A DNA stretch of 64,000 nt from Gammaproteobacteria bacterium MOLA455 (GCA_000511875.1 AZIN01000001.1:999332-1063331), one strand, 5' to 3'. Counted from the stretch's first letter, positions 20,097-31,474 are shown. The notes: generated by a model not told the origin, from the sequence alone. Numbers and translations are program-made.

Positions 20097-21038
20097 TTAG
20101 CGGTGGGTCTTGTGGATATAGCTTGCCGGATCGACTGTGCGGCCGTTTTTGTACACTTCGAAATGCACATGGGGGCCGGTGGAACGACCGGAACTGCCCA
20201 TGCGGGCAATCTGCTGACCTTTTTTGACAACACTGCCAAGGCTGACGAGGTTTTCATCGTTGTGGCCATAGCGAGTAACAAAGCCATCGCCATGATTGAT
20301 CTGCACCATATTGCCATAGCCGCTGAGCTTGCCCGACCAGGTCACTACGCCAGAGGCCACGGCCACTACGTCTGAGCCCTGTTTGCCGGCAAAATCGACG
20401 CCGCCATGCCAGCGCTGTTCACCGTGAAACGGGTCAGTGCGCATACCGTAGGAGGACGACATCCAACCTTTGGTTATCGGTTTGCCTGCAACAGTTTGCT
20501 CCTTCTTTAGCTTGCTGTCGGACAACATTGAAGTGAGTATCTGTAACTGGGCTTCACGGTTTTCAAGTGTGCGGTCGAGCTTGTCAAACATCGCCGTTAA
20601 CTCTGGCTGCACACTGATGGCGCTGATACTGCGCTGTAGGGGCGAGCCCTCAGGTCCACCAATGCCAGGGGTGTCGGAGAAGTTGAATTCGCCGTCTTCA
20701 AGGCGCGCAATCTGCGTCAGCCTCTCACCCAGCGCATCGAGACGGATCAGACGCGAGCGCATTTCGGCTAACTTAATGGTCATCGCATTTAGGGTACGGT
20801 TGGCTTCTAAGCGCCCGCTATCCACTTCTTGCTGTTGCAACATCAGCTCGTGCTGCATCTCATTAATGCTGTTTTCGACTAGCAGTTCCCAGCGACCATC
20901 GGCAATCTTGACGCCCAACAGCGTGCCAGCGGCAACCGGTATACCGAGCAATAAGATAGACAGCAGTCCTTTGGCCCAACTATTGAGCTTCAGGGTACGG
21001 ACTTTTTCGGCCCGCTTGCTGATCAGAATGATTTTCAC
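20097..21038 (-). CDS. Membrane-anchored M23 family metallopeptidase (murein endopeptidase-like)
   Basis: This 313-residue protein has an N-terminal membrane anchor (residues 23-45), a coiled-coil-rich stalk (about 50-180) and a C-terminal LytM/M23 domain. The zinc-site motifs RWHGGVDFAG and GPHVHFEVYKNG are intact, as is GYGNMVQINHGDGFVTRYGH. It probably acts in the periplasm as a DD-endopeptidase on peptidoglycan, or as an amidase activator; the complete zinc ligands favour the former. It lies between lpxC and secA, in the place of secM in enteric bacteria. Confidence 0.9.
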   Translation of the reverse strand: MKIILISKRAEKVRTLKLNSWAKGLLSILLLGIPVAAGTLLGVKIADGRWELLVENSINEMQHELMLQQQEVDSGRLEANRTLNAMTIKLAEMRSRLIRLDALGERLTQIARLEDGEFNFSDTPGIGGPEGSPLQRSISAISVQPELTAMFDKLDRTLENREAQLQILTSMLSDSKLKKEQTVAGKPITKGWMSSSYGMRTDPFHGEQRWHGGVDFAGKQGSDVVAVASGVVTWSGKLSGYGNMVQINHGDGFVTRYGHNDENLVSLGSVVKKGQQIARMGSSGRSTGPHVHFEVYKNGRTVDPASYIHKTHR

Positions 21039-21112
21039 TGTCGGTTTGTAACCCGTTCTATAACGTCTAATGTCTAGTGCTAACTAACAATGTAGTTAAA
21101 CTGGTTAAATGG

Positions 21113-22018
21113 TTAGCTGGCCTTCATGTACATAATCGGCACATCTTCCGGATTGTCGACAAATGTCACGACTTCCCAGGCATCGGTGTCTGCAATCAGT
21201 GCTCGCACAGCGGCATTATTCAACGCGTGGCCGGATTTATGGGCGCTGTATTCGCCGATCAGGCTATTGCCCAGCAGGTACAGATCGCCGATGGCATCGA
21301 GAATCTTGTGTTTTACAAATTCATCTTCGTAGCGCAGACCCTCTTCATTCAATATCTTAAGGTCATCCACCACAATCGCGTTTTCAAAGCTGCCACCGCG
21401 GGCCAGACCCACGGAGCGCAGATATTCAAATTCGTGCATAAAACCAAAGGTTCGTGCACGGCTGACTTCTTTAACGAATGAGGTACTTGAAAAATCAACG
21501 CTGGCGGTGAGAGCCTGTGTTTTAAACACTGGGTGATCAAACTCAATTTCAAAGTTTACTTTAAAGCCATCAAAGGGCTTAAAAGTAACTACTTTATCGT
21601 CCTGACGGATGGTCACTTCGCGGATCACGCGGATAAATTTCTTTGCTGCATCCTGCTCGCGGATGCCAGCGGATTGCAACAAGAATACAAAGGGGCTGGC
21701 ACTACCATCCATAATCGGGACTTCAGGACCGGAGATGTCGACGATTAGGTTATCTATGCCGAGGCCGGCAAAAGCCGAGAGCAAATGTTCGACAGTGCTG
21801 ACACGCACATCGCCGTTCATTAGGGTGGTAGAGAGCTTGGTGTCGCCGACATTGTCAGCTTTGGCTTGGATTTCTACTACGGGATCTAGGTCGGTACGGC
21901 GAAAAACAATGCCCGTATCCGGATCAGCAGGGTGCAGGGTCAGGTAGACCTTGTCGCCGGTGTGGAGACCCACGCCAGTTGCACGTATCACGTTTTTTAA
22001 CGTGCGCTGCTTTATCAT
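21113..22018 (-). CDS. lpxC: UDP-3-O-acyl-N-acetylglucosamine deacetylase LpxC
   Basis: This 301-residue zinc deacetylase catalyses the first committed step of lipid A synthesis. The family start [19 protein letters not shown] is present, with the ligand His in VEHLLSA near residue 78 and the second zinc pair and general acid/base in [14 protein letters not shown] near 237. It closes the dcw cluster downstream of ftsZ, as in other gammaproteobacteria. Confidence 0.97.
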   Translation of the reverse strand: MIKQRTLKNVIRATGVGLHTGDKVYLTLHPADPDTGIVFRRTDLDPVVEIQAKADNVGDTKLSTTLMNGDVRVSTVEHLLSAFAGLGIDNLIVDISGPEVPIMDGSASPFVFLLQSAGIREQDAAKKFIRVIREVTIRQDDKVVTFKPFDGFKVNFEIEFDHPVFKTQALTASVDFSSTSFVKEVSRARTFGFMHEFEYLRSVGLARGGSFENAIVVDDLKILNEEGLRYEDEFVKHKILDAIGDLYLLGNSLIGEYSAHKSGHALNNAAVRALIADTDAWEVVTFVDNPEDVPIMYMKAS

Positions 22019-22127
22019 GCCCTAACTCTCTTGTTGAAGGCTCGGGATATTACCAGAGATACCCCCTATCACCAAGATTTTAAATCTGAGGCGAAGGTGA
22101 CAGGAGGCACGGTTTCTAGGGCTTTTA

Positions 22128-23294
22128 TCAGTCCGCTTGCTTGCGCAAAAAGGCTGGAACGTCTAGATAATCGAGCTCTGGATCAGACTGCAGATCCATC
22201 TTGCGCGCAGTAGATTGGCCTGCGCCCTGACCACGACGGGTAACAGTTGGCTTGACCAGGCTGTCGTAATCCACTTCGCCACGTGAGGTGCGCGGTGGGT
22301 TATCCACTACTACGCTCATTGGCGGGCGCTTCTCACCGGGCTCTTGAAGGCCGGTGGCAACAACTGTGACGCGTAGACTATCAGTGAGCTCTGGATCAAA
22401 TACGCTACCGACAATAACGGTGGCATCTTCGTCAGAGAAGTCGCGGATAATATTACCCACATCTTCAAATTCACCCAGAGTCAGGTCATAACCACTGGTG
22501 ATATTGACCAGAATACCTTTGGCACCCTGCAAGTTGACATCTTCCAACAGTGGACACTTGATAGCGCTCTCTGCGGCGATAACCGCGCGATCTTCGCCAC
22601 TGGCTTCGCCAGTGCCCATCATGGCCATGCCCATTTCGGACATTACCGTGCGCACATCGGCGAAATCGACGTTGATCAGGCCTTCCAGCAAGATCAGATC
22701 GGCAATACCCTGAACCGCACCGAAGAGTACATTGTTAGCCTGTTTAAAGGCGTTCAGTACAGTCATGTCTTTACCCAGTACCTGAAGCAGCTTCTCGTTG
22801 GGCACGATAATCAGTGAGTCGACACGCTCTTTAAGCTGAGCTATGCCCTGATTGGCGATATCCATGCGCTTGCGGCCTTCAAAAGCAAAGGGTCGCGTCA
22901 CCACGCCGACGGTAAGAATACCCATCTGCTTCGCCACTTCAGCGATTACCGGTGCTGCACCAGTACCTGTTCCGCCACCCATACCAGCGGTAATAAAGAC
23001 CATGTCCGCGCCTTCGATGGCTTGGGCAATGCGTTCTTTGTCTTCGAGAGCGGCCTGACGACCGACTTCGGGGTTGGCGCCAGCGCCTAGACCTTTGGTC
23101 AGTGTTCCGCCGAGCTGCAAGACAGTTGCATTGCTCAGATCGTTGAGTGATTGGGCATCGGTGTTAGCGCAGATAAACTGCACGCCCTCGATATTACCTT
23201 CCATCATATGACGGACTGCGTTGCCGCCACCGCCGCCTACTCCGATTACTTTGATATCTGCATTCTTTGGAATGCTCTCTACTAGTTCAAACAT
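22128..23294 (-). CDS. ftsZ: Cell division GTPase FtsZ
   Basis: This 388-residue tubulin homologue builds the division ring. It has [15 protein letters not shown] near residue 18, the GTP signature [14 protein letters not shown] near 107, the T7 loop NVDFADVR near 205, a variable linker from about 318, and the C-terminal partner-binding tail [18 protein letters not shown] lies 6 nt before the ATG. It follows ftsA by 54 bp. Confidence 0.99.
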   Translation of the reverse strand: MFELVESIPKNADIKVIGVGGGGGNAVRHMMEGNIEGVQFICANTDAQSLNDLSNATVLQLGGTLTKGLGAGANPEVGRQAALEDKERIAQAIEGADMVFITAGMGGGTGTGAAPVIAEVAKQMGILTVGVVTRPFAFEGRKRMDIANQGIAQLKERVDSLIIVPNEKLLQVLGKDMTVLNAFKQANNVLFGAVQGIADLILLEGLINVDFADVRTVMSEMGMAMMGTGEASGEDRAVIAAESAIKCPLLEDVNLQGAKGILVNITSGYDLTLGEFEDVGNIIRDFSDEDATVIVGSVFDPELTDSLRVTVVATGLQEPGEKRPPMSVVVDNPPRTSRGEVDYDSLVKPTVTRRGQGAGQSTARKMDLQSDPELDYLDVPAFLRKQAD

Positions 23295-23348
23295 ATATTT
23301 CCCCTTGCGCCTCTCAATTAAAAAATAGTCACCAACATTGACGACCTT

Positions 23349-24584
23349 TTATAAACCACCCTGGGTCCAGTTTTTGAGCCTGCTAAACCAGCTCTGCGAT
23401 GGACCCTTTGTTGACACTCCCGCACTCTGCTTACGCTGAGCTTGGGCTCCAAAATGTAGCAGACCAACACCAGTGGAATAGATCGGATTATTGACTACAT
23501 CCGAGAGTCCCTTGATGTTGACCGGTGTACCAATTCGCACTGGCATATGGAAGATTTCCTCCGCCAGCTCAACCACCCCTTCCATCTTTGATGTGCCGCC
23601 GGTCAAAACCACACCTGCGGCAATCAATTCTTCAAAACCGCTACGACGTATTTCCGCCTGAATCAGGGTAAATAGTTCGTCGTAGCGCGGTTCGACCACT
23701 TCGGCGAGAGATTGGCGGGACAGATCCCGGGCTTCTCGATCACCAACGCTGGGCACTTTCACGGTCTCTTCTGGACGGGCCAGTTTCGCCAGAGCACAGG
23801 CGTATTTAATTTTCAGTTCTTCAGCATGGGGCGTCGGTGTGCGCAGGGCCATGGCGATATCATTGGTCACCTGATCACCGGCTATTGGGATCACTCCGGT
23901 ATAGCGAATCGCGCCTTCGGTGTAGATAGCAATATCCGAGGTGCCGCCGCCTATATCGACCAGCGCCACGCCTAACTGCTTTTCATCTTCGGTGAGCACT
24001 GCGTCGCTTGAGGCGAGCTGCTCGAGAACTATGTCTTCCACTTCTAGACCGCAGCGACGAATACATTTCTTAATGTTCTGGGCAGCGTTAGCAGCACAGG
24101 TCACCAGATGTACCTTGGCTTCAAGGCGGACGCCGGACATTCCGATTGGCTCGTGCACCCCTTCCTGATTGTCGATAATAAATTCTTGAGACAAAACGTG
24201 AAGAATTTCCTGATCTGCAGGAATGGCTACAGCTCTAGCGGCATCCAAAACCCGATCCACATCCAGCTCCTGCACTTCACGATCGCGAATCGCGACAATG
24301 CCATGGGAGTTAAGGCTGCGAATATGGCTGCCGGCAATACCTGCATACACCGAATGAATAGAGCAACCGGCCATCAGCTCAGCTTCCTCTATGGCGCGCT
24401 GAATCGAGTTCACCGTGGCTTCAATATTCACTACGACGCCCTTTTTCAGACCCGATGAGGGATAGCTTCCGGTCCCTATAATTTCAAGCTCACCGCGCTC
24501 ACTGATTGAACCGACAATGGCGACGATTTTGGACGTACCTATGTCCAATCCGACGATCATATTTTCTTCATTTGCACTGGCCAT
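23349..24584 (-). CDS. ftsA: Cell division protein FtsA (actin-like FtsZ anchor)
   Basis: This 411-residue protein tethers FtsZ filaments to the inner membrane. It starts with the actin-fold phosphate loop VGLDIGTSKIVAIVG and has VDIGGGTSDIAIYTEGAI near 205 and GVVLTGGTSKMEG near 335. The C-terminal amphipathic targeting helix is WFSRLKNWTQ. GAGG precedes the ATG. It lies 23 bp after ftsQ. Confidence 0.98.
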   Translation of the reverse strand: MASANEENMIVGLDIGTSKIVAIVGSISERGELEIIGTGSYPSSGLKKGVVVNIEATVNSIQRAIEEAELMAGCSIHSVYAGIAGSHIRSLNSHGIVAIRDREVQELDVDRVLDAARAVAIPADQEILHVLSQEFIIDNQEGVHEPIGMSGVRLEAKVHLVTCAANAAQNIKKCIRRCGLEVEDIVLEQLASSDAVLTEDEKQLGVALVDIGGGTSDIAIYTEGAIRYTGVIPIAGDQVTNDIAMALRTPTPHAEELKIKYACALAKLARPEETVKVPSVGDREARDLSRQSLAEVVEPRYDELFTLIQAEIRRSGFEELIAAGVVLTGGTSKMEGVVELAEEIFHMPVRIGTPVNIKGLSDVVNNPIYSTGVGLLHFGAQAQRKQSAGVSTKGPSQSWFSRLKNWTQGGL

Positions 24585-24607
24585 ACTCTTACCTCACCAA
24601 CTCTCTG

Positions 24608-25429
24608 TTATGCTTGAACAGGGTTTGCATTGTTTGTTTGGGTACTGTCTTCTGAGTTTTTTTGTCTTCTGTTGTGCTGTATCGCCAACGCAGTTTCGCG
24701 CCAGGCAACAGCCAATCCATTGGGATAGCGCAGATCTACAGCTGCGATATTTTTTACATATTTATTGAGGCCAGAAGCCCACACCAGATTAAAGCGGCGA
24801 ATCTTTTCGCTAATCTGATCGCGACCAATCACCATGCGCAGTCCCGGCGCTGTATCCACGTACCAAACACCTAGGCTATCGCGCCGCAGCTCGGCGATTT
24901 TCAGTCCCGTGGGAACCAGTAATTCAGCCATCAATTGATAGTTCACCATCATCTCGCGAGAGCTTGCGGTATCCGCACGCAGCACTGGAAGTGCACTCAG
25001 GTGACTGTTGTTTTCAATAATCAGCTCTTCACCTAGGCGATTTAGAAAGCCCTTCTGGCCCCAGCGAGCAATCGGCACTTCTTCCGTGACTTCAACTTTT
25101 AGCATGGACGGCCACTCACGACCTATGCTCACATCCCTTACCCAGGGATGCTCCCTGAGAACTTGCCTGAGAGCGGCTAAATCGACACTTAAAAAGCCAC
25201 CCTGCACCTCACCAGCGAGCAGTTGGCTCAGTTCAGCGGGCTGTAAATAGGTGAAGTCGCCGCCGATCATCACATTGGTCAGCGGCTTATCAATTTGCTT
25301 GTACAACAGGCTGCCACCGTAGCCCACTAGAGCCATCACGCTAACCAACACAATTCGCGCAAGATGGTTGCCGGCGGCTTGCAGCATTGATCCTGAATCC
25401 TGACTCTGGCGATGATTGGCTTTGGCCAT
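24608..25429 (-). CDS. ftsQ: Cell division protein FtsQ
   Basis: This 273-residue bitopic protein has one membrane segment (about residues 27-45), then a POTRA domain (about 50-120, including VMIGGDFTYLQPAELSQLL) and the FtsQ beta domain. It links early and late divisome proteins, with FtsB and FtsL. Its ATG shares one base with the ddl stop codon. The C-terminal tail is short and polar. Confidence 0.95.
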   Translation of the reverse strand: MAKANHRQSQDSGSMLQAAGNHLARIVLVSVMALVGYGGSLLYKQIDKPLTNVMIGGDFTYLQPAELSQLLAGEVQGGFLSVDLAALRQVLREHPWVRDVSIGREWPSMLKVEVTEEVPIARWGQKGFLNRLGEELIIENNSHLSALPVLRADTASSREMMVNYQLMAELLVPTGLKIAELRRDSLGVWYVDTAPGLRMVIGRDQISEKIRRFNLVWASGLNKYVKNIAAVDLRYPNGLAVAWRETALAIQHNRRQKNSEDSTQTNNANPVQA

Positions 25430-26337
25430 TACCGGGCCCCCGCGAGAATTTTCTCGACCAGCTGATCAAAATTTAAACCAGCAGCCTTGGCCGCCATGGG
25501 CACCAGGCTGTGACTGGTCATGCCTGGCACTGTGTTTACTTCGAGCAATTGGAACTGGCCCTGATCATCGACCATGACATCGACCCGCCCCCAACCGCGG
25601 CAGCCAACTGAATTAAAGGCCTCTAGACAGAGAGTCTGGAGCTCTTTTTCGCGGCTTTCGGACAGCTCGCTGGGGCAGAGATACTGGGTCTGAGCGGAGA
25701 AATATTTCGCCTCATAGTCATAAAAGTCCGCGTTCGATTCAATGCGAATAGAAGGCAATACCTGGCCATCCAAAATCGCCACGGTGTATTCGGGACCCGG
25801 CAGCAGAGGCTCAGCAATCACTGCAGTGTTGTATTGGGACGCACCAGCCCAAGCGGCCTCTAACTGGTCCGGGGTTGCAGCGCGGCTCATGCCAATACTG
25901 GAACCCTCAGCGGCGGGCTTAACCATAACTTGGCCACCCAAACGCTGGAGCTCTGCAGACCAGTCCGAATCGGCTTTTAACAGCGCAAATTCGGTGGTGG
26001 GCAAACCTATGCCCTGCCACATTTGCTTACAGCGCAACTTGTCCATAGCCAGGGCTGAAGCCAATACACCACTGCCTGTATAGGGAAGTTTGAGATAATC
26101 CAGAGCACCCTGAAGCGTGCCATCTTCACCGCCGGGACCATGGAGAGCGATAAACACTAGATCCAATTGATAGCTGGGCAGTGATTGCACGAGATTGTCG
26201 CCAGCATCTATAGCCACCACATCGACGCCCAAATTCTGTAGCGCCTGATGTATGGCGTGGCCACTCATCAGCGAGACTTCTCGCTCTGAAGAGGTGCCGC
26301 CGTAAAGCAGACCTACGCGACCATAGTTATGACTCAT
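25429..26337 (-). CDS. ddl: D-alanine--D-alanine ligase
   Basis: This 302-residue ATP-grasp enzyme makes the D-Ala-D-Ala dipeptide for peptidoglycan. It has [21 protein letters not shown] at the start, the ATP-grasp region [16 protein letters not shown] near 145, and the metal and substrate motif [27 protein letters not shown] near 245. It overlaps the murC end by 4 bp (ATGA) and the ftsQ start by 1 bp. Confidence 0.97.
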   Translation of the reverse strand: MSHNYGRVGLLYGGTSSEREVSLMSGHAIHQALQNLGVDVVAIDAGDNLVQSLPSYQLDLVFIALHGPGGEDGTLQGALDYLKLPYTGSGVLASALAMDKLRCKQMWQGIGLPTTEFALLKADSDWSAELQRLGGQVMVKPAAEGSSIGMSRAATPDQLEAAWAGASQYNTAVIAEPLLPGPEYTVAILDGQVLPSIRIESNADFYDYEAKYFSAQTQYLCPSELSESREKELQTLCLEAFNSVGCRGWGRVDVMVDDQGQFQLLEVNTVPGMTSHSLVPMAAKAAGLNFDQLVEKILAGAR

Positions 26338-27791
26338 GAGGTTACCTCGCTGTCCGCTACAAGGCTCAACCCCAAACCGCCGTCGGCGAGTCTGGCCACT
26401 AATTTACTCACGCTACCGGCACCCTGAGTAATAACTAAATCATTGTCCTGGACCAACCCCTTTAACAGGGCGGGAATTTCCTCGATGGTCTCGGCATAAA
26501 TCGGGTCAACAGTGCCGCGCTGACGGATACTGCCGGATAAGTTTTTGCTGCTCGCACCGGCGATCATTTCTTCACCGGCGGGATACACCGCCAACAAAAT
26601 TAATACGTCGACCTCGGCCAGCACTTTGACAAAGTCCTCGTATAGATCGCGGGTGCGGGTATAGCGATGGGGTTGGAAAATCATCACCAGGCGCTTGTCG
26701 GGCCAGCCGCCGCGCACTGCATCTATAGTGGCTTTGAGTTCCGTGGGATGATGGCCGTAGTCATCCACCAACATGGCGCTGCCGCCGCTGTCGAGCTGGT
26801 AGTCGCCGTAAATTTCAAAGCGTCGGCCAACACCAGAAAAACTGCTCAGGCCTTGAATAATGGCGCGATCTGAGATCCCTTCATCGCTGGCCACGGCTAT
26901 GGCCGCCGCTGCATTTAGGGCATTGTGACGACCGGGCATATTGAGGCTCACGTCTAGCGCTGCCAGTCCATCAGGACGTTCAATGACAAACCTTGAGCGG
27001 CCCTGCTCGACACTCAGGTCGCGAATGCGGTAAGCCGCGTCATCGCTAAAGCCATAGGTCAGCATAGGTCGAGCCACGTCCACCAACAGATCGCGAATCA
27101 CTGGATCGTCTATGCACATCACAGCCAAACCATAAAAAGGTAGGTTGTGTAAAAACTCTATATAGGTTTTGGTCAGGCGACTGAAGTCAAAATCATAGGT
27201 TTCCATATGATCCGCTTCAATATTGGTGACTACAGCAACCATGGGCTGCAGATGCAGAAACGAGGCATCGCTCTCATCCGCTTCAGCTACCAGATAGCGA
27301 CTGCCACCGAGTTTTGCATTGGTGCCTGCGCTATTCACTCGACCACCGACAACAAAGGTCGGGTCGCGGCCATCTTCAGCCAAAATCGCAGTGATTAAAC
27401 TGGTGGTTGTGGTCTTGCCATGTGTCCCGGCGATGGCGATACCATGACGGTAGCGCATCAGCTCAGCGAGCATTTCGGCGCGGCGCACAACCGGAATGCC
27501 CTGGGCGCGGGCGGCAGCAATCTCGGTATTTTCAACGGTCACTGCAGAGGATTTCACCACAACATTAGCGCCGACTATATTGGCTTCGCTGTGGCCGATA
27601 AACACCTTGGCACCCGCAGCTTGCAGACGGCGAATACTCGGCCCCTGACTGATGTCGGAGCCGGAGATTTGGTAACCTTGATTGAGCAGTACTTCGGCGA
27701 TGCCGCACATGCCACTGCCGCCAATACCGACAAAGTGAATACGCTTGATACGGCGCATTTCCGGCGGCTGAAAGTTAATTTGATCAGGCAT
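26334..27791 (-). CDS. murC: UDP-N-acetylmuramate--L-alanine ligase MurC
   Basis: This 485-residue Mur ligase adds L-Ala to UDP-MurNAc. Visible are the N-terminal [22 protein letters not shown], the ATP loop [13 protein letters not shown] near 112, [14 protein letters not shown] near 165 and the C-terminal [14 protein letters not shown] near 335. The ATG at 27791 ([11 protein letters not shown]) overlaps the murG stop by 8 bp and gives the usual length; the frame is open 66 bp further upstream inside murG. Confidence 0.97.
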   Translation of the reverse strand: MPDQINFQPPEMRRIKRIHFVGIGGSGMCGIAEVLLNQGYQISGSDISQGPSIRRLQAAGAKVFIGHSEANIVGANVVVKSSAVTVENTEIAAARAQGIPVVRRAEMLAELMRYRHGIAIAGTHGKTTTTSLITAILAEDGRDPTFVVGGRVNSAGTNAKLGGSRYLVAEADESDASFLHLQPMVAVVTNIEADHMETYDFDFSRLTKTYIEFLHNLPFYGLAVMCIDDPVIRDLLVDVARPMLTYGFSDDAAYRIRDLSVEQGRSRFVIERPDGLAALDVSLNMPGRHNALNAAAAIAVASDEGISDRAIIQGLSSFSGVGRRFEIYGDYQLDSGGSAMLVDDYGHHPTELKATIDAVRGGWPDKRLVMIFQPHRYTRTRDLYEDFVKVLAEVDVLILLAVYPAGEEMIAGASSKNLSGSIRQRGTVDPIYAETIEEIPALLKGLVQDNDLVITQGAGSVSKLVARLADGGLGLSLVADSEVTS

Positions 27792-28911
27792 GAGCGACCT
27801 CCAGGCAGACATCTGCAACCCGTTCTGCAGCGCCATTTTTGGCCAGCTGACGTGCATTTATTGCCATTTTTAAGCGGCCTTCGCTGTCGCTGCAAAGGGC
27901 GCTAATTTGCCCAGCCAGCAATGCTGGCGTTAGATCGCTCTGAGCAATCATCAAAGCAGCACCCTGATCAACCAGCAGCTTCCCATTAACGGTTTGATGA
28001 TCGTCAATGGCAAAGGGAAAAGGAATTAACAGTGCACCTAGACCAGCGCTAGTGAGCTCGGCCACGGTCAGGGCACCGGCACGACAGATGGCAAAGTCCG
28101 CCCAGCCATAGGCCTCGTCCATCTGATCAATAAAGGGCACCACTTCAGCGCTGACAGCGGCGGCGTCATAGAGTGCTTGAGTCGCGGCGCAATGTAGCTT
28201 GCCGGTCTGATGGCGAACCTGCGGACGTTGATGGGGCGCGATTAGAGCCAGAGCTGCGGGCAGCAGCTGATTGATTGCCAGTGCACCGCGACTGCCACCC
28301 AAAACTAACAGGCGCGGCAGACCACCGCGGTTCGCCAGGCGCTGTTCTGGGGCGCTCAGATGGGCAATCTCGGGACGCACTGGATTGCCGCACCACTCGC
28401 CATTGGCCAGAGCCCCGGGGAAACCTTGCATCACTCGCTGGGCGATTCGCGAGACCAGCTTATTGGTGGTGCCAGCGACAGAATTTTGTTCATGTATAAC
28501 GATTGGAATACCTTTTAAGCGAGCTGCCACAGCGCCAGGGCCCGAGGCAAAGCCACCCATACCCAGAACCACCTGTGGCTGAAAGTCACTCAGAACAGTC
28601 AATGCCTGGCGAAGGGAACGCCACAGCAATAGAGGTGCTTTCAGTAGAGCGCTGAGTCCACGACCGCGGATTCCTTCAATATCTATACAGTTCAAGACAA
28701 TGCCTGCAGCTGGAACCAGGTCCGATTCGATACCGCGCTGAGTACCGAGCCAGGCTACTGATGCATTGGCGGCGCGGAGCTGATCGGCAACGGCCAGCGC
28801 GGGGAATACATGCCCGCCAGTGCCACCGGCCATAATCATCACCCGGCAGCCATTAGCTAGCGTCTCGCTAGATGGAGTGGCTGTGGATAAGTTGTCCCGG
28901 TTAGCGACCAC
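27784..28911 (-). CDS. murG: UDP-GlcNAc:undecaprenyl-PP-MurNAc-pentapeptide GlcNAc transferase MurG
   Basis: This 375-residue glycosyltransferase makes lipid II on the inner face of the membrane. It has [35 protein letters not shown] near 100 and the nucleotide-binding [33 protein letters not shown] near 270. The GTG at 28911 is chosen because a perfect AGGAGG lies 7 nt upstream, the strongest ribosome site seen in the cluster. It overlaps the end of ftsW by 11 bp. Confidence 0.95.
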   Translation of the reverse strand: MVANRDNLSTATPSSETLANGCRVMIMAGGTGGHVFPALAVADQLRAANASVAWLGTQRGIESDLVPAAGIVLNCIDIEGIRGRGLSALLKAPLLLWRSLRQALTVLSDFQPQVVLGMGGFASGPGAVAARLKGIPIVIHEQNSVAGTTNKLVSRIAQRVMQGFPGALANGEWCGNPVRPEIAHLSAPEQRLANRGGLPRLLVLGGSRGALAINQLLPAALALIAPHQRPQVRHQTGKLHCAATQALYDAAAVSAEVVPFIDQMDEAYGWADFAICRAGALTVAELTSAGLGALLIPFPFAIDDHQTVNGKLLVDQGAALMIAQSDLTPALLAGQISALCSDSEGRLKMAINARQLAKNGAAERVADVCLEVAHA

Positions 28912-30079
28912 GACGCACCCTCCTGACAACCTGTGTATCTGGATGCAATTCATGACCTATGCGCAGCATCATGCCAACCATGGCGCAGGTCACCATCAGA
29001 CTGCTGCCGCCGTAGCTGACAAAGGGCAAGGTCAGACCTTTGGTGGGTAAGAAACCGGCATTAACGCCCAGGTTAATCAAAGTCTGGCCGCTAATTAGGC
29101 AACCAAAACCGATCAATACAAAGACGCCATACCAGTACTCTTGAGCCACTGCCTTTTTGCTCAGACTAAAGATGCGCCACACTAGCAGCACGTAGAGTCC
29201 CAGCAGGCAAAGCACGCCGATAAAACCAAATTCTTCCGCAAAAATAGCGAATACAAAGTCGGTGTGAGCTTCTGGAAGATAGAGCATTTTCTGTACCGAC
29301 TGGCCCAGGCCAACACCAAACCACTCACCGCGACCAAAGGCGATCAATGACTGGGTCAGCTGATAGCCGGAGTTAAACTGGTCTGACCAGGGGTCTAAAA
29401 AGCTACTCAAACGGGCCATGCGATAAGGCGCGGCTTCGGCAAATATAAACAGCACCGAAGAGCCGGCGAGGACTAAACCCAGGTAGTGCCACATTTTAAT
29501 ACTGGTTAAAAATAGCATCGCCATAAAGGTGCAGGAGAGCACCACCAAGGAGCCAAAGTCAGGCTCCATGAGCAACAAAAACAATGGTAGCATCAGCACA
29601 AGCAGTGGCTTCGCCCAGTCACGCCAATCTTCTCCAAAACCTTCGCGGCTATTGGCAAAATAACTCGCCATAAACACTACAGTGGCAACTTTCGCCAACT
29701 CAGAAACCTGCAATGTCATGCCACCTAGACTCAACCAGCGACGGCTGCCGTTCACTTCACGACCTATACCGGGAATCAATACAATAATTAACAGCAGGAT
29801 CGCTAGCAGCATCCATAGACGACTGTATTGAGACCACAGGCTAGGTGGCGTAAAGAATGTTACGGCCATGACCGTGAGGCCAATAAAGATATAAATAGCA
29901 TGGCGCTTAACGAAATAAAATTCGTTATTGAAATTGTGTTCGGCATAGCTAAATGACGCTGAGGCGACCATGGTCAGACCCAGAGAGATTAGCGTTAGGG
30001 CAGCAAGTAAAAGCAGACTGTCGATACGCCAACTGCTGCGCTCTGAAGCGGAAAAGTTAAGTGGTAATGTCATATTCAT
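28901..30079 (-). CDS. ftsW: Septal peptidoglycan glycosyltransferase FtsW (SEDS family)
   Basis: This 392-residue SEDS protein polymerises lipid II at the septum with FtsI. It has about ten membrane segments, the conserved GREVNGSRRWLSLGGMTLQVSELAK near 105, LLLMEPDFGSLVVL near 165 and the C-terminal GFLPTKGLTLPFVSYGGSSL near 345. Its ATG overlaps the murD stop by 4 bp. Confidence 0.97.
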   Translation of the reverse strand: MNMTLPLNFSASERSSWRIDSLLLLAALTLISLGLTMVASASFSYAEHNFNNEFYFVKRHAIYIFIGLTVMAVTFFTPPSLWSQYSRLWMLLAILLLIIVLIPGIGREVNGSRRWLSLGGMTLQVSELAKVATVVFMASYFANSREGFGEDWRDWAKPLLVLMLPLFLLLMEPDFGSLVVLSCTFMAMLFLTSIKMWHYLGLVLAGSSVLFIFAEAAPYRMARLSSFLDPWSDQFNSGYQLTQSLIAFGRGEWFGVGLGQSVQKMLYLPEAHTDFVFAIFAEEFGFIGVLCLLGLYVLLVWRIFSLSKKAVAQEYWYGVFVLIGFGCLISGQTLINLGVNAGFLPTKGLTLPFVSYGGSSLMVTCAMVGMMLRIGHELHPDTQVVRRVRRGR

Positions 30080-31440
30080 GCCGCCACCGCCATTACCGCT
30101 TGCTGGAAGCAGCGGCCGCGCTCTTCAAAGCCAGAGAACATATCGAAACTGGCACAGGCCGGAGACAACAGCACTATGTCGCCGGGTTGAGCTGCTGCTC
30201 GAGCCGTGTCAACGGCACTCTGCAGCGAACTGAGAGTCTCTATTTGCGTACTGTCAGAAAGAGGCTCTCTTAGGGTCTCGGCAATTGACTGGGCATCTTC
30301 ACCAAACAGCGCAAGTAGCTTAACAAACTTACTCAGAGGCACTTTTAACTCACTGAAGTTTTGGCCCTTGCCCTGACCGCCGGCAATCAAAATTAGATTG
30401 GCTCGGTGGTTCTCGCCAAAGCCATTAAGAGCAGCAACCGTGGCGCCAATGTTGGTGCCCTTGGAATCATCTATATAAGTGACACCGTCGACAGTTGCCA
30501 CATATTCGCAGCGATGAGGCAGGCCTTTAAATGTTTTCAAGGTCTGTAGCATGGCAGCCATATCGAGACCAGCGGCCTGGCCCAAAGCCAATGCAGCCAG
30601 TGCATTGGCAATATTGTGACGGCCTTTGATGGCCAACTCGGCGCTAGGCATCAGCGGTTTTAATCCATGGGCCAGCCAAGTTTCATCTCCCTCGTCCAAC
30701 AGACCATAGGCGGCAAGATCGGGGTGATTTAAACCAAAGCTATTGATTTTGACCGCCACTGATAACAGTGGGTTGGTCAACGGGTCCTGGCGGTTGTAAA
30801 TCACCTGACTGGCGCCGCGGAAAATACGGTGTTTGGCCGCATGGTATTGCTGCAGACCAGCGTAGCGATCCATATGGTCGGGGCTGATATTTAAGATTGT
30901 CGAAATAGCACCCTGTGTGTCGGTGAGCAGTTCTAACTGAAAGCTCGATAGCTCAATCACATAGAGTTGCTTGTCATGGTCCAACAGATCCAGCATAGGA
31001 GTGCCAAGATTGCCGCCGACGCCGACCTCTAAGCCACTGGCTTGAGCCATCTCGCCAACCAATTTGGTCACGGTGCTCTTGCCATTGGAGCCGGTAATAA
31101 GAATAACCGGTGCTTTGGCGTGGGCCAAAAACAGTTCCACATCACCGAGTAATGCAATCTTTTGCTGTTGCGCAGCAACAAGTGCCGGCTCCTGAAGCGC
31201 GATGCCGGGACTGACCACAACGCTATCAAAGCCAAGCAGCAGATCTGCGTCAAAGGGACCCAGTACGACGGGAACATCGGGATAGGTTTCACGGACTTCA
31301 GCTAGGCGCGGTGGCGCGGTGCGGCTGTCGGCAAAGACAAAGGACTTACCCATTGATGACAAAAATCGGGCGACCGACAGTCCCGTGGCGCCTAGGCCAA
31401 GGATAGCGGTGTTGCGATTAGTGGCAATCAAGTTTGTCAT
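30076..31440 (-). CDS. murD: UDP-N-acetylmuramoyl-L-alanine--D-glutamate ligase MurD
   Basis: This 454-residue Mur ligase adds D-Glu. Motifs are AILGLGATGLSVARFL at the start, the ATP loop ITGSNGKSTVTKLVGEM near 115, HNIANALAALAL near 280 and YIDDSKGTNIGATVAAL near 318. It lies between mraY and ftsW, 58 bp after mraY and overlapping ftsW by 4 bp. That gap holds the mraY 3' repeat. Confidence 0.97.
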   Translation of the reverse strand: MTNLIATNRNTAILGLGATGLSVARFLSSMGKSFVFADSRTAPPRLAEVRETYPDVPVVLGPFDADLLLGFDSVVVSPGIALQEPALVAAQQQKIALLGDVELFLAHAKAPVILITGSNGKSTVTKLVGEMAQASGLEVGVGGNLGTPMLDLLDHDKQLYVIELSSFQLELLTDTQGAISTILNISPDHMDRYAGLQQYHAAKHRIFRGASQVIYNRQDPLTNPLLSVAVKINSFGLNHPDLAAYGLLDEGDETWLAHGLKPLMPSAELAIKGRHNIANALAALALGQAAGLDMAAMLQTLKTFKGLPHRCEYVATVDGVTYIDDSKGTNIGATVAALNGFGENHRANLILIAGGQGKGQNFSELKVPLSKFVKLLALFGEDAQSIAETLREPLSDSTQIETLSSLQSAVDTARAAAQPGDIVLLSPACASFDMFSGFEERGRCFQQAVMAVAA

Positions 31441-31474
31441 CTTTGTAGCTCTGCTCTCTTTCGTTAAGTTGTTT

